Part shown: piece after piece, positions 1 through 6,840 of the stretch
Layout: every line of letters starts with the position of its first letter
Position numbering within the stretch: the stretch's first letter is position 1
Source of the DNA: an uncultured Chlorobiales bacterium
GTDB taxonomy: Bacteria; Bacteroidota; Chlorobiia; Chlorobiales; Thermochlorobacteraceae
DNA length: 8,723 bases
Direction: 5' to 3'
NCBI GenBank assembly: GCA_937959145.1
Contig: CALGMC010000229.1
Span: 1-8,723, forward strand
Program-made: the position numbers and the translations under genes
The notes under the pieces: model-generated
What the model was told of the DNA's origin: nothing
The model's database searches: none
Seen by the model: only the letters and a program-made list of their open reading frames with translations

Positions 1-918
1 TTACGCTGAAAGGTCGAAGGCGACGAGCGTATCTTGATTTTTGGTGTAATAAAGTCGATTGCCGCGCACGAAGAAACCATCGGTCAATAAGCCGCTCATC
101 GCTTCGCCGAGCGTGTCGCGATGAATCATGTTGCCCTCTTCAAGCACGAAGAGCGTGTAGGTAAGGGCTTTGATAGGTGAGCCGTTTTGCGTTAAGACCA
201 TTTTATCGGTTTGTTCGTGATAGCCGAGAAGGGTAACAGAATCGAGTTCAATGCAGTCGTATCCTGCAATCACATTTTTTGCGGACGTGCGTTTTTCGGC
301 AAGCGATTTCATGCGTTCAAAGTCGGGGGAAAAATTGTTGTGCCGTGTCGGAAGCGTAACGCCTTGCGCCGTAGCGAAATCTTGCGACTTATCGCGAAAC
401 GCATCGGCTTCTGTGGTAGAAACATCGCGCAATTTTTCGCCCGTCAAAGCGTTGAGAATGAAGTAATTGCGCTCGGCGAAACTCTCGCTATCAGCAGGAC
501 GATAAACGAGCAGTTCATCGTCGGCGTGCGCAACAAAACTAACGGATTCATCTTTCCACACAAGTTTTGCGGAATGGGCATCAAACGCCCACAAGCCGCG
601 ATGCTCGGGAATGCGCGGCGCAACATAGCCGTGCAAGTAGAATAAATTTTTATGAACGAGTTCCAACCCTACCCACCAGCCTTCGCCAATTTCATTTCCC
701 TGTTCGTCAGTGAGCATGAAATCGTCCCAAAGTGTCGTTCCTGTATTTGCATCGAGCGAAAGAAATTTCACCTTGCGTTCATTGAGCACCGCGCGACGCG
801 CGCCTGTGCGATGTTCTACAATTAAATTGCCATTCTCTAAAAACTGCGAAAGCCAAATCGTGCCTTCTTTTTGGAACGACCAAACGGGCGGGCGTTTCTT
901 CTTAAAAATGTTCAGCAT
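1..918 (-). CDS. DUF4905-like beta-propeller protein
   Basis: This is a predicted soluble protein of 305 aa with no signal peptide or membrane segment. It contains spaced PQQ/WD-like strand motifs of the form 'LDANTGTTLW' (about residues 55-64), 'LWAFDAHSAKLVW' (109-121) and 'YFILNALTGEKL' (152-163), plus a final 'LVAFDLS' at the C-terminus, which suggests beta-propeller blades. The start 'FKKKRPPVWSFQ' and the whole layout resemble the Bacteroidota family DUF4905, whose function is unknown. I chose the ATG at 918 because it lies 4 bases after the batA stop. The reading frame stays open upstream to another ATG at 972, but that would add 18 residues (MAWSGYWQTH...) encoded inside batA. It is the last visible gene of the minus-strand operon, and the stop TAA sits on bases 1-3, so the gene is complete. 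The family call is from memory of its pattern and is moderate; the reading frame itself is secure. Confidence 0.72.
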   Translation of the reverse strand: MLNIFKKKRPPVWSFQKEGTIWLSQFLENGNLIVEHRTGARRAVLNERKVKFLSLDANTGTTLWDDFMLTDEQGNEIGEGWWVGLELVHKNLFYLHGYVAPRIPEHRGLWAFDAHSAKLVWKDESVSFVAHADDELLVYRPADSESFAERNYFILNALTGEKLRDVSTTEADAFRDKSQDFATAQGVTLPTRHNNFSPDFERMKSLAEKRTSAKNVIAGYDCIELDSVTLLGYHEQTDKMVLTQNGSPIKALTYTLFVLEEGNMIHRDTLGEAMSGLLTDGFFVRGNRLYYTKNQDTLVAFDLSA

Positions 919-922
919 TGTG

Positions 923-1945
923 TTAAGGAATTTTTCTGAATCGTGTGTTTGCCAATAGCCACTCCAAGCCAAGCAAGAGCAATGCGGGCAGGAGAAAGAT
1001 TAAAAATTCTTCTTTGTATTCAGTGTAGGTTTCGGTCTCGATTTTTGTTTTTTCAAGTAAGTCGATTTCGTTGTAAATGGTTTTGAGGCTTTCGTAGTCG
1101 GTGGCGCGGAAGTATTTGCCGCCAGTAATATCGGCGATGCGTTGAAGCGTGGCGTCGTCGACATCGACCTTTTGGCGAATGTAACGCTTGCCGAAAATCG
1201 GGTCGACGATGGGATAATTGGCGTAGCCTTGTGTGCCTGCACCAACGGTGTAGATTTTAATGCCAAGAGCCGCCGCAAGTTCGGCTGCGGTAACGGGTTC
1301 AATTTCGCCCGCGTTGTTTTGTCCGTCGGTCAGAAGCACAATGACGCGGCTTTTCGCCGTCGAGGTGCGCAAGCGATTAACCGATGTTGCAATCGCCATA
1401 CCAATCGCCGTGCCGTCTTCCTGTAACGAGCCAGCCCGAAGCGCACCAAGCATGGAAAGTAGCAAAGGATAATCGAGCGTGAGCGGACACTGCGTAAAAC
1501 TTTTTCCTGCAAACACCACCAACCCGATTCTATCGCTGATGCGCTTGCGCACGAAATCTTGCGCAACTTCTTTTGCCGCTTCCATTCGGTTTTTCGGCTC
1601 GAAATCTTCGGCAAGCATCGAACCCGATAAGTCCATCGCTAAAATAATGTCAATGCCTTCCGAATAAATGTTCTGCTTTTGATTTTCCAAGACAGGACGC
1701 GCAAGTGCCAAAATAAGAAGCGCGAGCGCAATCATTCTGAACGCAAAAACCAGATGCCGAAACTCTTTCAGCCAGCCCTGACGCGCTTTGACGGCTTGCC
1801 GAACATCGGAAAAGACAAGTGCGGCACGCTTCCCCTGCTTTTCGCGCCAAAGGTAATGCGCAATCAAGAGCGGAATCAAAAGTAAGAGCCACAAGAAGGC
1901 TTTGTCCTGAAAAGCGAAATTTGATTTTGAAAACAGTTCAAACAC
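923..1945 (-). CDS. batA: BatA-type von Willebrand factor A membrane protein
   Basis: A 340-aa inner-membrane protein with a VWA domain, of the type found in Bacteroidota aerotolerance (Bat) operons. The N-terminal BatA segment has two membrane helices, about residues 17-31 and 63-82. The VWA domain runs from about 97 to 295, and its metal-ion-dependent adhesion site is intact: D105-x-S107-x-S109 (DLSGS), T179 in 'EDGTAIG' and D207 in 'TDGQNN'. A third membrane helix lies at 313-331 and a short basic tail follows, so the VWA domain should face the periplasm between helices 2 and 3. VWA proteins of this kind work with MoxR ATPases, and moxR is upstream in the same operon. The start is a GTG at 1945, 23 bases after the previous gene; the next in-frame Met is residue 71, beyond the first helix, so GTG is the reasonable start. 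No Shine-Dalgarno sequence is seen. No batB follows; a DUF4905-like gene does. Confidence 0.93.
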   Translation of the reverse strand: MFELFSKSNFAFQDKAFLWLLLLIPLLIAHYLWREKQGKRAALVFSDVRQAVKARQGWLKEFRHLVFAFRMIALALLILALARPVLENQKQNIYSEGIDIILAMDLSGSMLAEDFEPKNRMEAAKEVAQDFVRKRISDRIGLVVFAGKSFTQCPLTLDYPLLLSMLGALRAGSLQEDGTAIGMAIATSVNRLRTSTAKSRVIVLLTDGQNNAGEIEPVTAAELAAALGIKIYTVGAGTQGYANYPIVDPIFGKRYIRQKVDVDDATLQRIADITGGKYFRATDYESLKTIYNEIDLLEKTKIETETYTEYKEEFLIFLLPALLLLGLEWLLANTRFRKIP

Positions 1946-1968
1946 AAACGGGTGTTGGGTTTAGGAAG

Positions 1969-2928
1969 TTAGAGTTTAGATGCCGTTGCTGATGGTTCAA
2001 GTTTTGGCGTGGCGTCTTCAATAATCGCCTTTGAAAGACTTAAACTTTCTCGCGCTTCAATTTTACTCGGATAAAACTTGGCGAACTTGACAAGGTCGGC
2101 GCGTTCAAACACTTGTCGATAGCGTTCAATCTGTTCTGAACTCAATTTCGTGCGAAGCGAATAGAGAATTTCGGACGTGATTTGTTCCAAAGCGGGAACG
2201 CGATAATACCGCTCGATAAATTCGCGCAAAATGTCGGAAAGGTCGCTATAAAATTTTTTGAAATCATCTTGCGAGTCGAGCGGATAGGCGTCGAGCGCGG
2301 CAAGTTTTTCAAGGGCGATTTGATACGGCGGCTTTTCAGGCACAACGGGTTTGGGCTTTTCGGCTTGGCGATGTTTCTGCCAAAGTTTGAAGAGCCAATA
2401 GCCTCCGCCGATGAGGAGCAGAAGAACCACAGCACTGACAACATAAACCCACGCGGGCAATGGAAGCGATTGAAGCGGCTTGATGTCGGCAATGTCTTTG
2501 ACTGTGGTGTCGAGCACGGAGCGCACATAAATCGTCTTGGAGTCTAATTTCAAAACGGTTTCCGATGAGTCAGATTTGCCAATTTGAACATAGCGCAAGT
2601 CGAGCGGCGGAATGATTTGCGCACCTGTGTCGAAAATTGTGAGCGTGTATTGCCATCGTTCGGTAGTGAAGCCATCGCGCTCTTCTTCGAAGAGTTTTTT
2701 TCGGGAGCGAATTTCAAACGGATAGAAGGCGACTTCATCGGTGTCGGAAGGAAGTGAGAAGAGTTGCGTTTCGTAGTGCGTGATGGAAAGCAAGTAAAAC
2801 ACATTGTCGCCAATGAGGCATGTGTCGGGCGTGATTTCAACGGAGGCTTTGGCTTGTTGTGCAACGATTGCAACGGGGGTGAGAAGTAATGAACATGCGA
2901 TAAGAAAAATCAGTGCTAATCGATTCAT
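1969..2928 (-). CDS. Bat-operon membrane protein, BatD-like N-terminus and DUF4381-like C-terminus
   Basis: A 319-aa protein with a signal peptide at residues 1-23 (hydrophobic LALIFLIACSLLL, cleavage likely after AIVA, before QQ). A predicted beta-rich periplasmic region of about 25-155 recalls the BatD Ig-like domain. One membrane helix follows at about 159-181, then a Pro/Lys linker (188-201) and a helical cytoplasmic domain (205-300). That last domain carries the 'FYSDLSDILREFIERYY' and 'PALEQITSEI' pattern typical of DUF4381-like proteins in MoxR/VWA operons. The family is thought to support the MoxR-VWA complex, but the exact role is unknown. The first upstream codon that could start the frame is TTG at 2937 (MKR added); I prefer ATG at 2928, which leaves 11 bases after the DUF58 stop. 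'LIAC' at 9-12 could pass as a lipobox, but the hydrophobic stretch continues beyond the Cys, so ordinary signal peptidase cleavage is more likely. Confidence 0.85.
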   Translation of the reverse strand: MNRLALIFLIACSLLLTPVAIVAQQAKASVEITPDTCLIGDNVFYLLSITHYETQLFSLPSDTDEVAFYPFEIRSRKKLFEEERDGFTTERWQYTLTIFDTGAQIIPPLDLRYVQIGKSDSSETVLKLDSKTIYVRSVLDTTVKDIADIKPLQSLPLPAWVYVVSAVVLLLLIGGGYWLFKLWQKHRQAEKPKPVVPEKPPYQIALEKLAALDAYPLDSQDDFKKFYSDLSDILREFIERYYRVPALEQITSEILYSLRTKLSSEQIERYRQVFERADLVKFAKFYPSKIEARESLSLSKAIIEDATPKLEPSATASKL

Positions 2929-2939
2929 GCGTTTCAAGG

Positions 2940-3824
2940 TTATCGACGAAGTTCGCGTTGTTTGAAAAAAGAGGCGAGCGGACGAATGTAGGATTCATCG
3001 GTCGAGACGCTCACCATGTCGATTTGCAACTTTTGAAGCGAGGTTTTGCGTCGCTGTTGAAGTTCTTCCATACGCTTGGTATAGTTGAAGCGGAATTGCT
3101 CGTCGAAGGTATCGGCGATAAAATGCTCACCGGTTTCCGCATCTTCCAATTCCAACAAGCCGACGGCAGGCAACTCGAATTCGGATTTATCGGTGATTTG
3201 AATGACGACAAAATCGTGCCGCTGATTCATCATGCGTAGAGGCTTTTCGTAGTTGGAATCCATCAAGTCGCTCACGAGAAAAACAATCGCTTTGCGCTTC
3301 AAAATGCGTGAGGCAAATTCAACGGCGGCGGCGATGTTCGTGCCTTTGCTTTTTGGCTCGAAGTAGAAAATTTCTCGCAAGATGCGAAGCACGTGCGTTC
3401 TGCCTTTGCGCGGCGGAATGAAGAGCTCGACTTCATCAGTGAAGATAATCAGTCCGACTTTGTCGTTGTTTTTCGTCGCGCTGAAGGCAAGCGTCGCGCA
3501 GATTTCGGCGGCGTAGTCGCGCTTAAACTGTTTATGCGTTCCGAAAGCACCTGAACCCGAGCCGTCGAAGAGAATCATCAAGATTTGTTCGCGCTCTTCT
3601 TCAAAAACTTTGATAAACACATCGTCTTTACGCGAGGTTACATTCCAATCAATGGCGCGCACATCATCGCCGTATTGATACTCGCGCACTTCGGCAAACT
3701 CCATGCCCTTGCCTTTGAACGCCGAGTGATACTCGCCGCCGAAAATGTTATTGACTACACCGCGCGTGCGAATTTCTAATTGGCGGATTTTCTTGAAAAT
3801 TTCTTTGAGGTCTGGCTTCGACAT
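2940..3824 (-). CDS. DUF58 family protein (MoxR-associated, VWA-like)
   Basis: A 294-aa cytoplasmic protein. The DUF58 signature is clear at about residues 30-65: 'GEYHSAFKGKGMEF' followed by 'REYQYGDDVRAIDW' and 'NVTSR'. The C-terminal half is VWA-like, with a MIDAS-type D87-x-S89-x-S91 (DGSGS), T162 in 'GTNIA' and 'VSDLMD' at 184-189. DUF58 proteins are partners of MoxR ATPases in bacterial MoxR/VWA chaperone-type modules, and moxR lies upstream in this same transcription unit. The start is the ATG at 3824, which gives the usual family N-terminus 'MSKPDLKEIFKKIRQLEI'. This start sits 49 bases inside the end of the upstream protease gene, so its translation signals are embedded in that coding sequence and no Shine-Dalgarno sequence is visible. 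Normally moxR and the DUF58 gene are direct neighbours; here two small genes separate them. Confidence 0.94.
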   Translation of the reverse strand: MSKPDLKEIFKKIRQLEIRTRGVVNNIFGGEYHSAFKGKGMEFAEVREYQYGDDVRAIDWNVTSRKDDVFIKVFEEEREQILMILFDGSGSGAFGTHKQFKRDYAAEICATLAFSATKNNDKVGLIIFTDEVELFIPPRKGRTHVLRILREIFYFEPKSKGTNIAAAVEFASRILKRKAIVFLVSDLMDSNYEKPLRMMNQRHDFVVIQITDKSEFELPAVGLLELEDAETGEHFIADTFDEQFRFNYTKRMEELQQRRKTSLQKLQIDMVSVSTDESYIRPLASFFKQRELRR

Positions 3825-4192
3825 GAGCGCGAAAGTTTGAGTGTTCTGCGGTTAAAGTCAATAGAGAGACAAGTATGCCTAAGCAATTTTCTTCCCAAAA
3901 GAAAGACATTTGTCTCGGCAAAGCAAACATCGACAAGTTTCGGCTGTTGAAACCACATAACGGTTGCTGTCCCAACAAGACCACCGATGACTTCGCCGTT
4001 AGCCTGCTGAAAAAATTCAGTGCCTTTTGGAGCATCAGAGAGGTATTCGGCATATTCAATCGGCAGTAGCAAACTCCCGCTAAATCCAGTATCAATTTCA
4101 AAGTCAAGAGACTTTTTGAAAGACAAAAACTTCAATTTCAAGATAGGCGCGAGTGTATTAGCTACAACACGACCAGAGAGCGAGCGAGTCAT
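3776..4192 (-). CDS. Single-domain retropepsin-like aspartic protease (clan AA)
   Basis: A 138-aa protein without signal peptide or membrane helix. It has the hallmarks of clan AA aspartic proteases: the catalytic triplet D34-T35-G36 in 'FEIDTGFSGSLLLP' (31-44), a middle region with 'QANGEV' near 63-68 that may be the flap, and the closing hydrophobic-hydrophobic-Gly element 'FLLG' (97-100) followed by 'IDFNRRTLKL' (111-120). At this size it must act as a dimer to form a full active site, as retroviral proteases do (established for the fold). Its substrate is unknown. The start ATG overlaps the stop of the upstream 100-aa gene as ATGA, so the two are probably translated together. Residues after L120 form a basic Ser/Lys-rich tail (to N138) that mostly lies over the first 49 bases of the DUF58 gene; the family core ends before it. 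Confidence 0.82.
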   Translation of the reverse strand: MTRSLSGRVVANTLAPILKLKFLSFKKSLDFEIDTGFSGSLLLPIEYAEYLSDAPKGTEFFQQANGEVIGGLVGTATVMWFQQPKLVDVCFAETNVFLLGRKLLRHTCLSIDFNRRTLKLSRSCRSQTSKKFSRKSAN

Positions 4193-4491
4193 ACCTTCTC
4201 GAAGTCATAAACGCCATTAAGGGAATACACTGCGGGAAATCCAACACGGCGAATGTGAAAAAACGCATTAGGATATTTGTCTTCAGCTTTTTTAAGAGCA
4301 TCTAAAACCGTGTTGCCCATAATGAAGTCTTCTGCTTCGCAGTTAATACAAACAATTTTGCCATGATGCATTGGCTCTAAATGCTGTTTGAAGCGTTGAT
4401 GATAAAGTTGCTCGCCTTTTTGGCGCGTAAGTTCAGCTTGTTTAAGCCAACGCTTGATACGAGGCGATTTTTTTGAAGCAGGTTTCTTCAT
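4189..4491 (-). CDS. Small DUF5678-like protein paired with the aspartic protease
   Basis: A 100-aa soluble protein. Residues 1-35 are strongly basic and probably helical (KKPASKKSPRIKRWLKQ...). The core, about 38-92, follows the pattern 'LEP-x3-GKIV-x3-E-x2-DF-x-MGNTVLDAL-x-KA-x3-YPNAFF-x2-R-VG', which resembles small DUF5678-type proteins found beside retropepsin-like proteases in other bacteria. I recall this pairing from family patterns and could not check it here. Two cysteines (C48, C51) sit where I would expect Ala/Glu-type residues. It begins 26 bases after the moxR stop and ends with an ATGA overlap into the protease gene. Possible roles are substrate, inhibitor or adaptor of the protease; none is shown by the sequence. 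Bases 4261-4320 contain 22 G+C of 60, against 32 of 60 in moxR (4621-4680), which points to separate ancestry. Confidence 0.72.
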   Translation of the reverse strand: MKKPASKKSPRIKRWLKQAELTRQKGEQLYHQRFKQHLEPMHHGKIVCINCEAEDFIMGNTVLDALKKAEDKYPNAFFHIRRVGFPAVYSLNGVYDFEKV

Positions 4492-4517
4492 GTGTTCAAT
4501 TTGATTAAAGCAGAGTT

Positions 4518-5516
4518 TTATGGCACATTGACCGCATTCAAGACTTTGCGCACAATATCTTCGGGCGTGATGTTTTCGGCTTCGGCTTCGTAGGTCGGAA
4601 TGATGCGATGTCGGAGCACGTCGTAAGCAATGGTTTTAACGTCTTCGGGCGTGGTGTAGCCGCGTCGGTTGAGAAACGCATTGGCGCGTGCGGCAAGGTT
4701 GAGATTGATGGTGGCGCGCGGCGAAGCACCGTAGGCAATGAAGTTGCGCAGTTCGTTCAAACCGTAGTTGAGCGGCTCGCGTGTGGCAAAAACGATATCG
4801 ACAATATACTTCTCGACTTTCGGGTCTAAATACACATCATTGACGACTTTGCGCGCACGCAAAATTTCCTCGAGCGTAACGCACGGCTGAATCGGGTCGC
4901 TCTTGTCGGTGCGGGCTTGTCGGCGCATAATTTCTAACTCCTCTTCGGGCGAAGGATAGCCAACTTTGAGTTTCATCATAAAGCGGTCGACTTGCGCTTC
5001 GGGCAAGGGATAAGTGCCTTCTTGCTCGACGGGGTTTTGCGTGGCTAAAACCAAAAAAGGATTATCGAGTTTGTAGGTTTGGTCGCCAATCGTTACTTGT
5101 TTTTCTGCCATCGCCTCGAGCAAAGCGGATTGCACTTTGGCGGGCGAGCGGTTAATTTCATCGGCAAGAATAATGTTAGCGAAAATCGGACCTTTCTTCG
5201 TTGTAAATTCCATCGTCTTTTGGTTGTAAATCATCGTTCCTAAAAGGTCGGCGGGCAGAAGGTCAGGCGTAAATTGAATACGCTGAAATTTGAGATTGAG
5301 GGCTTTGGCAAGCGAACTGACCGTGAGCGTTTTTGCCAGTCCGGGCACGCCTTCAAGCAAAATGTGTCCGTTGGCAAGCAGTCCAATCAAGAGCCGATCG
5401 ACCACATAGGGCTGACCGACCACAACTTTGGCGACTTCGGTTCGGATTTTTTCAATGAAAGCAGATTCAGCGCGAATGCGCGCATTGAGTTCTTCGATGT
5501 TGAATGTATCGAGCAT
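4518..5516 (-). CDS. moxR: MoxR family AAA+ ATPase
   Basis: A 332-aa cytoplasmic AAA+ ATPase of the MoxR family, whose members act as chaperone-like remodelling factors with VWA-domain partners. All key elements are present: Walker A G56-VPGLAK-T63, Walker B 'IILADE' with D119 and E120, sensor 1 'ATQNP' (158-162), the arginine region 'EAQVDRFM' with R178, and sensor 2 'GASPR' with R267. A small C-terminal helical lid follows (about 270-332). The length is typical for the family. The start ATG at 5516 is the only sensible one; no Shine-Dalgarno sequence precedes it. Its expected partners DUF58 and BatA lie downstream in the same operon, with the DUF5678-like/protease pair inserted between. The Walker and sensor residues are all normal, so it should be active. 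Confidence 0.96.
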   Translation of the reverse strand: MLDTFNIEELNARIRAESAFIEKIRTEVAKVVVGQPYVVDRLLIGLLANGHILLEGVPGLAKTLTVSSLAKALNLKFQRIQFTPDLLPADLLGTMIYNQKTMEFTTKKGPIFANIILADEINRSPAKVQSALLEAMAEKQVTIGDQTYKLDNPFLVLATQNPVEQEGTYPLPEAQVDRFMMKLKVGYPSPEEELEIMRRQARTDKSDPIQPCVTLEEILRARKVVNDVYLDPKVEKYIVDIVFATREPLNYGLNELRNFIAYGASPRATINLNLAARANAFLNRRGYTTPEDVKTIAYDVLRHRIIPTYEAEAENITPEDIVRKVLNAVNVP

Positions 5517-5565
5517 TGATGATGGTTAAAATGATGGTTGGCACATTGAGTTGTCGCAAAGCGAC

Positions 5566-5808
5566 TCATCGTTTTTTATCTTCTTGACCGGGAACATAAT
5601 ACATCGTGCTGAACGCCCAAATCAGCAAGGCAATTCCACCGATAGTCAAGAGAAGCGAAAGAAATGTATCGACTTTTACAACATCGTGAATAATTCCAAT
5701 ACGTGGTGCAAAAAGAATCGCAAGGTTCATTCCCAATAAAAACAAAAGAATTCGGGAAAACTTCGGAACGGGCTGTGCGCCTTTCTTATTTTGATTGTCT
5801 GACGACAT
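5566..5808 (-). CDS. Small two-helix membrane protein, function unknown
   Basis: An 80-aa hypothetical membrane protein. The first 17 residues are polar and charged (MSSDNQNKKGAQPVPKF). Then come two hydrophobic segments, about 18-36 and 46-70, joined by the short loop 'RIGIIHDVVK', and a charged end 'PGQEDKKR'. By the positive-inside rule both ends probably face the cytoplasm. I do not recognise a family. It is the first gene of the minus-strand series, 49 bases upstream of moxR and 17 bases from the divergent tsaD start, so it may lead the operon and could be a membrane accessory of the MoxR/VWA module. The start ATG at 5808 is the only one giving the full reading frame. That the gene is real rests on its clean fill of the gap and its membrane-protein pattern. 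Confidence 0.72.
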   Translation of the reverse strand: MSSDNQNKKGAQPVPKFSRILLFLLGMNLAILFAPRIGIIHDVVKVDTFLSLLLTIGGIALLIWAFSTMYYVPGQEDKKR

Positions 5809-5825
5809 ATTAAGCCAAAATTAAA

Positions 5826-6836
5826 ATGAACATTCTCGGTATTGAATCCAGTTGCGACGACACATCAGCGGCGGTGCTTAAAGGCAACACGGTGGCGTCC
5901 AACATCATTTCGTCGCACCTTGCGCATCGCGACTTTGGCGGTGTGGTGCCTGAAATTGCCTCGCGTGAGCACGAGCGGCTTATCGTCTCGGTGGTGCAAC
6001 GCGCATTAGAAGAGGCGAATATAAAAAAATCTGACCTCGATATCGTTGCCGCAACTGTGGGACCGGGACTTATCGGTGCCGTGCTGGTGGGACTCAACTT
6101 CGCCGAAGCCTTTGCCTTCGCCCTTCAAAAGCCGTTCGTGCCCATCAATCACATTGAAGCGCATATCTTCTCAACCTTCATTGAAGAGCCGTATCCATCG
6201 TTTCCCTTTCTCTCGCTCACAGTGTCGGGCGGACATACCCTGCTGGCAATCGTTCGTGAAGACTTAAGCTACACCATCATCGGACGCACCATCGACGACG
6301 CCGCCGGCGAAGCCTACGACAAAACCGGCAAAATGCTCGGACTGCCTTACCCCGCCGGACCAGCCATCGACAAACTCGCCAAACAAGGCGACCCAAATTT
6401 CCACAAGTTCCCGCAAGCCCTCACCAAAGGCTACGACGAAAATTTCGATTTCAGTTTTTCAGGGTTGAAAACATCGGTTCAAACGTATCTTTCAAATCAA
6501 ACCGACAACTTTATTCAAACGCATCTTGCCGACATTTGCGCCTCGATTCAAGAAGCCATTACATCAGTCTTGGTTACAAAGACCATTCAAGCCGTGCAGA
6601 AATACGGCATAGAGACCATCAGCGTTGCAGGCGGCGTGAGTGCCAATTCCGAACTGCGCCGAAAATTCGAGCGCGCCTGTGCCGAAAAAGGATTTGCACT
6701 TCACATTCCAAAGCCAATTTATTCAACCGACAACGCCGCCATGATTGCCTCATTGGCACGGCTCAAAGCCGAGCGCGGACAAATTGACAACACCTTGCGA
6801 TATAATTATCCCGCCTTCGCGGCGTTTCAGGGGTGA
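5826..6836 (+). CDS. tsaD: tRNA N6-adenosine threonylcarbamoyltransferase TsaD
   Basis: TsaD (336 aa, the normal length) transfers the threonylcarbamoyl group from threonylcarbamoyl-AMP to adenosine 37 of ANN-decoding tRNAs, working in the cytoplasm with TsaB and TsaE on the product of TsaC. The ASKHA fold motifs are all there: 'GIESSCDDTSAAVL' at 5-18, the metal ligands H109 and H113 in 'NHIEAH', 'SVSGGHT'-type loop at 134-138 (SGGHT), 'DDAAGEAYDKTGK' at 157-169, 'AGGVSAN' at 268-274 and D302 in 'STDNAAM'. The 'SSCDDTS' form is usual in Bacteroidota. The start ATG at 5826 gives the standard N-terminus. It diverges from the Bat-type operon and is followed after 4 bases by a restriction-modification pair of clearly different base composition. 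It is intact and surely essential. Confidence 0.97.
   Translation: MNILGIESSCDDTSAAVLKGNTVASNIISSHLAHRDFGGVVPEIASREHERLIVSVVQRALEEANIKKSDLDIVAATVGPGLIGAVLVGLNFAEAFAFALQKPFVPINHIEAHIFSTFIEEPYPSFPFLSLTVSGGHTLLAIVREDLSYTIIGRTIDDAAGEAYDKTGKMLGLPYPAGPAIDKLAKQGDPNFHKFPQALTKGYDENFDFSFSGLKTSVQTYLSNQTDNFIQTHLADICASIQEAITSVLVTKTIQAVQKYGIETISVAGGVSANSELRRKFERACAEKGFALHIPKPIYSTDNAAMIASLARLKAERGQIDNTLRYNYPAFAAFQG
6829..6835 (+). promoter_or_regulatory. Shine-Dalgarno-like site of the restriction gene
   Basis: AGGGGTG lies 5 bases before the ATG at 6841 and overlaps the tsaD stop codon. It is the clearest purine-rich ribosome site of the window and decides the start at 6841 over an upstream ATG at 6745, which would lie inside tsaD. 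The other genes lack a comparable site, which fits a foreign origin of the R-M pair. It also occurs within the last codons of tsaD, so coincidence is possible. Confidence 0.5.
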
Positions 6837-6840
6837 AAGC

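Noticed and set aside
919..972. 18-residue N-terminal extension of the DUF4905-like protein
   Set aside because: The extension is antisense-free batA coding sequence in another frame; the ATG at 918 just after the batA stop gives the family-like N-terminus.
5553..5577. Hairpin GTCGC-AAA-GCGAC followed by six Ts, a terminator look-alike
   Set aside because: The T run is on the plus strand, whereas the genes on both sides are on the minus strand; the stem is only 5 bp.
6745..6840. Longer start for the endonuclease frame at an ATG inside tsaD
   Set aside because: It would overlap 92 bases of tsaD, while the ATG at 6841 has a Shine-Dalgarno-like site and gives a clean junction.
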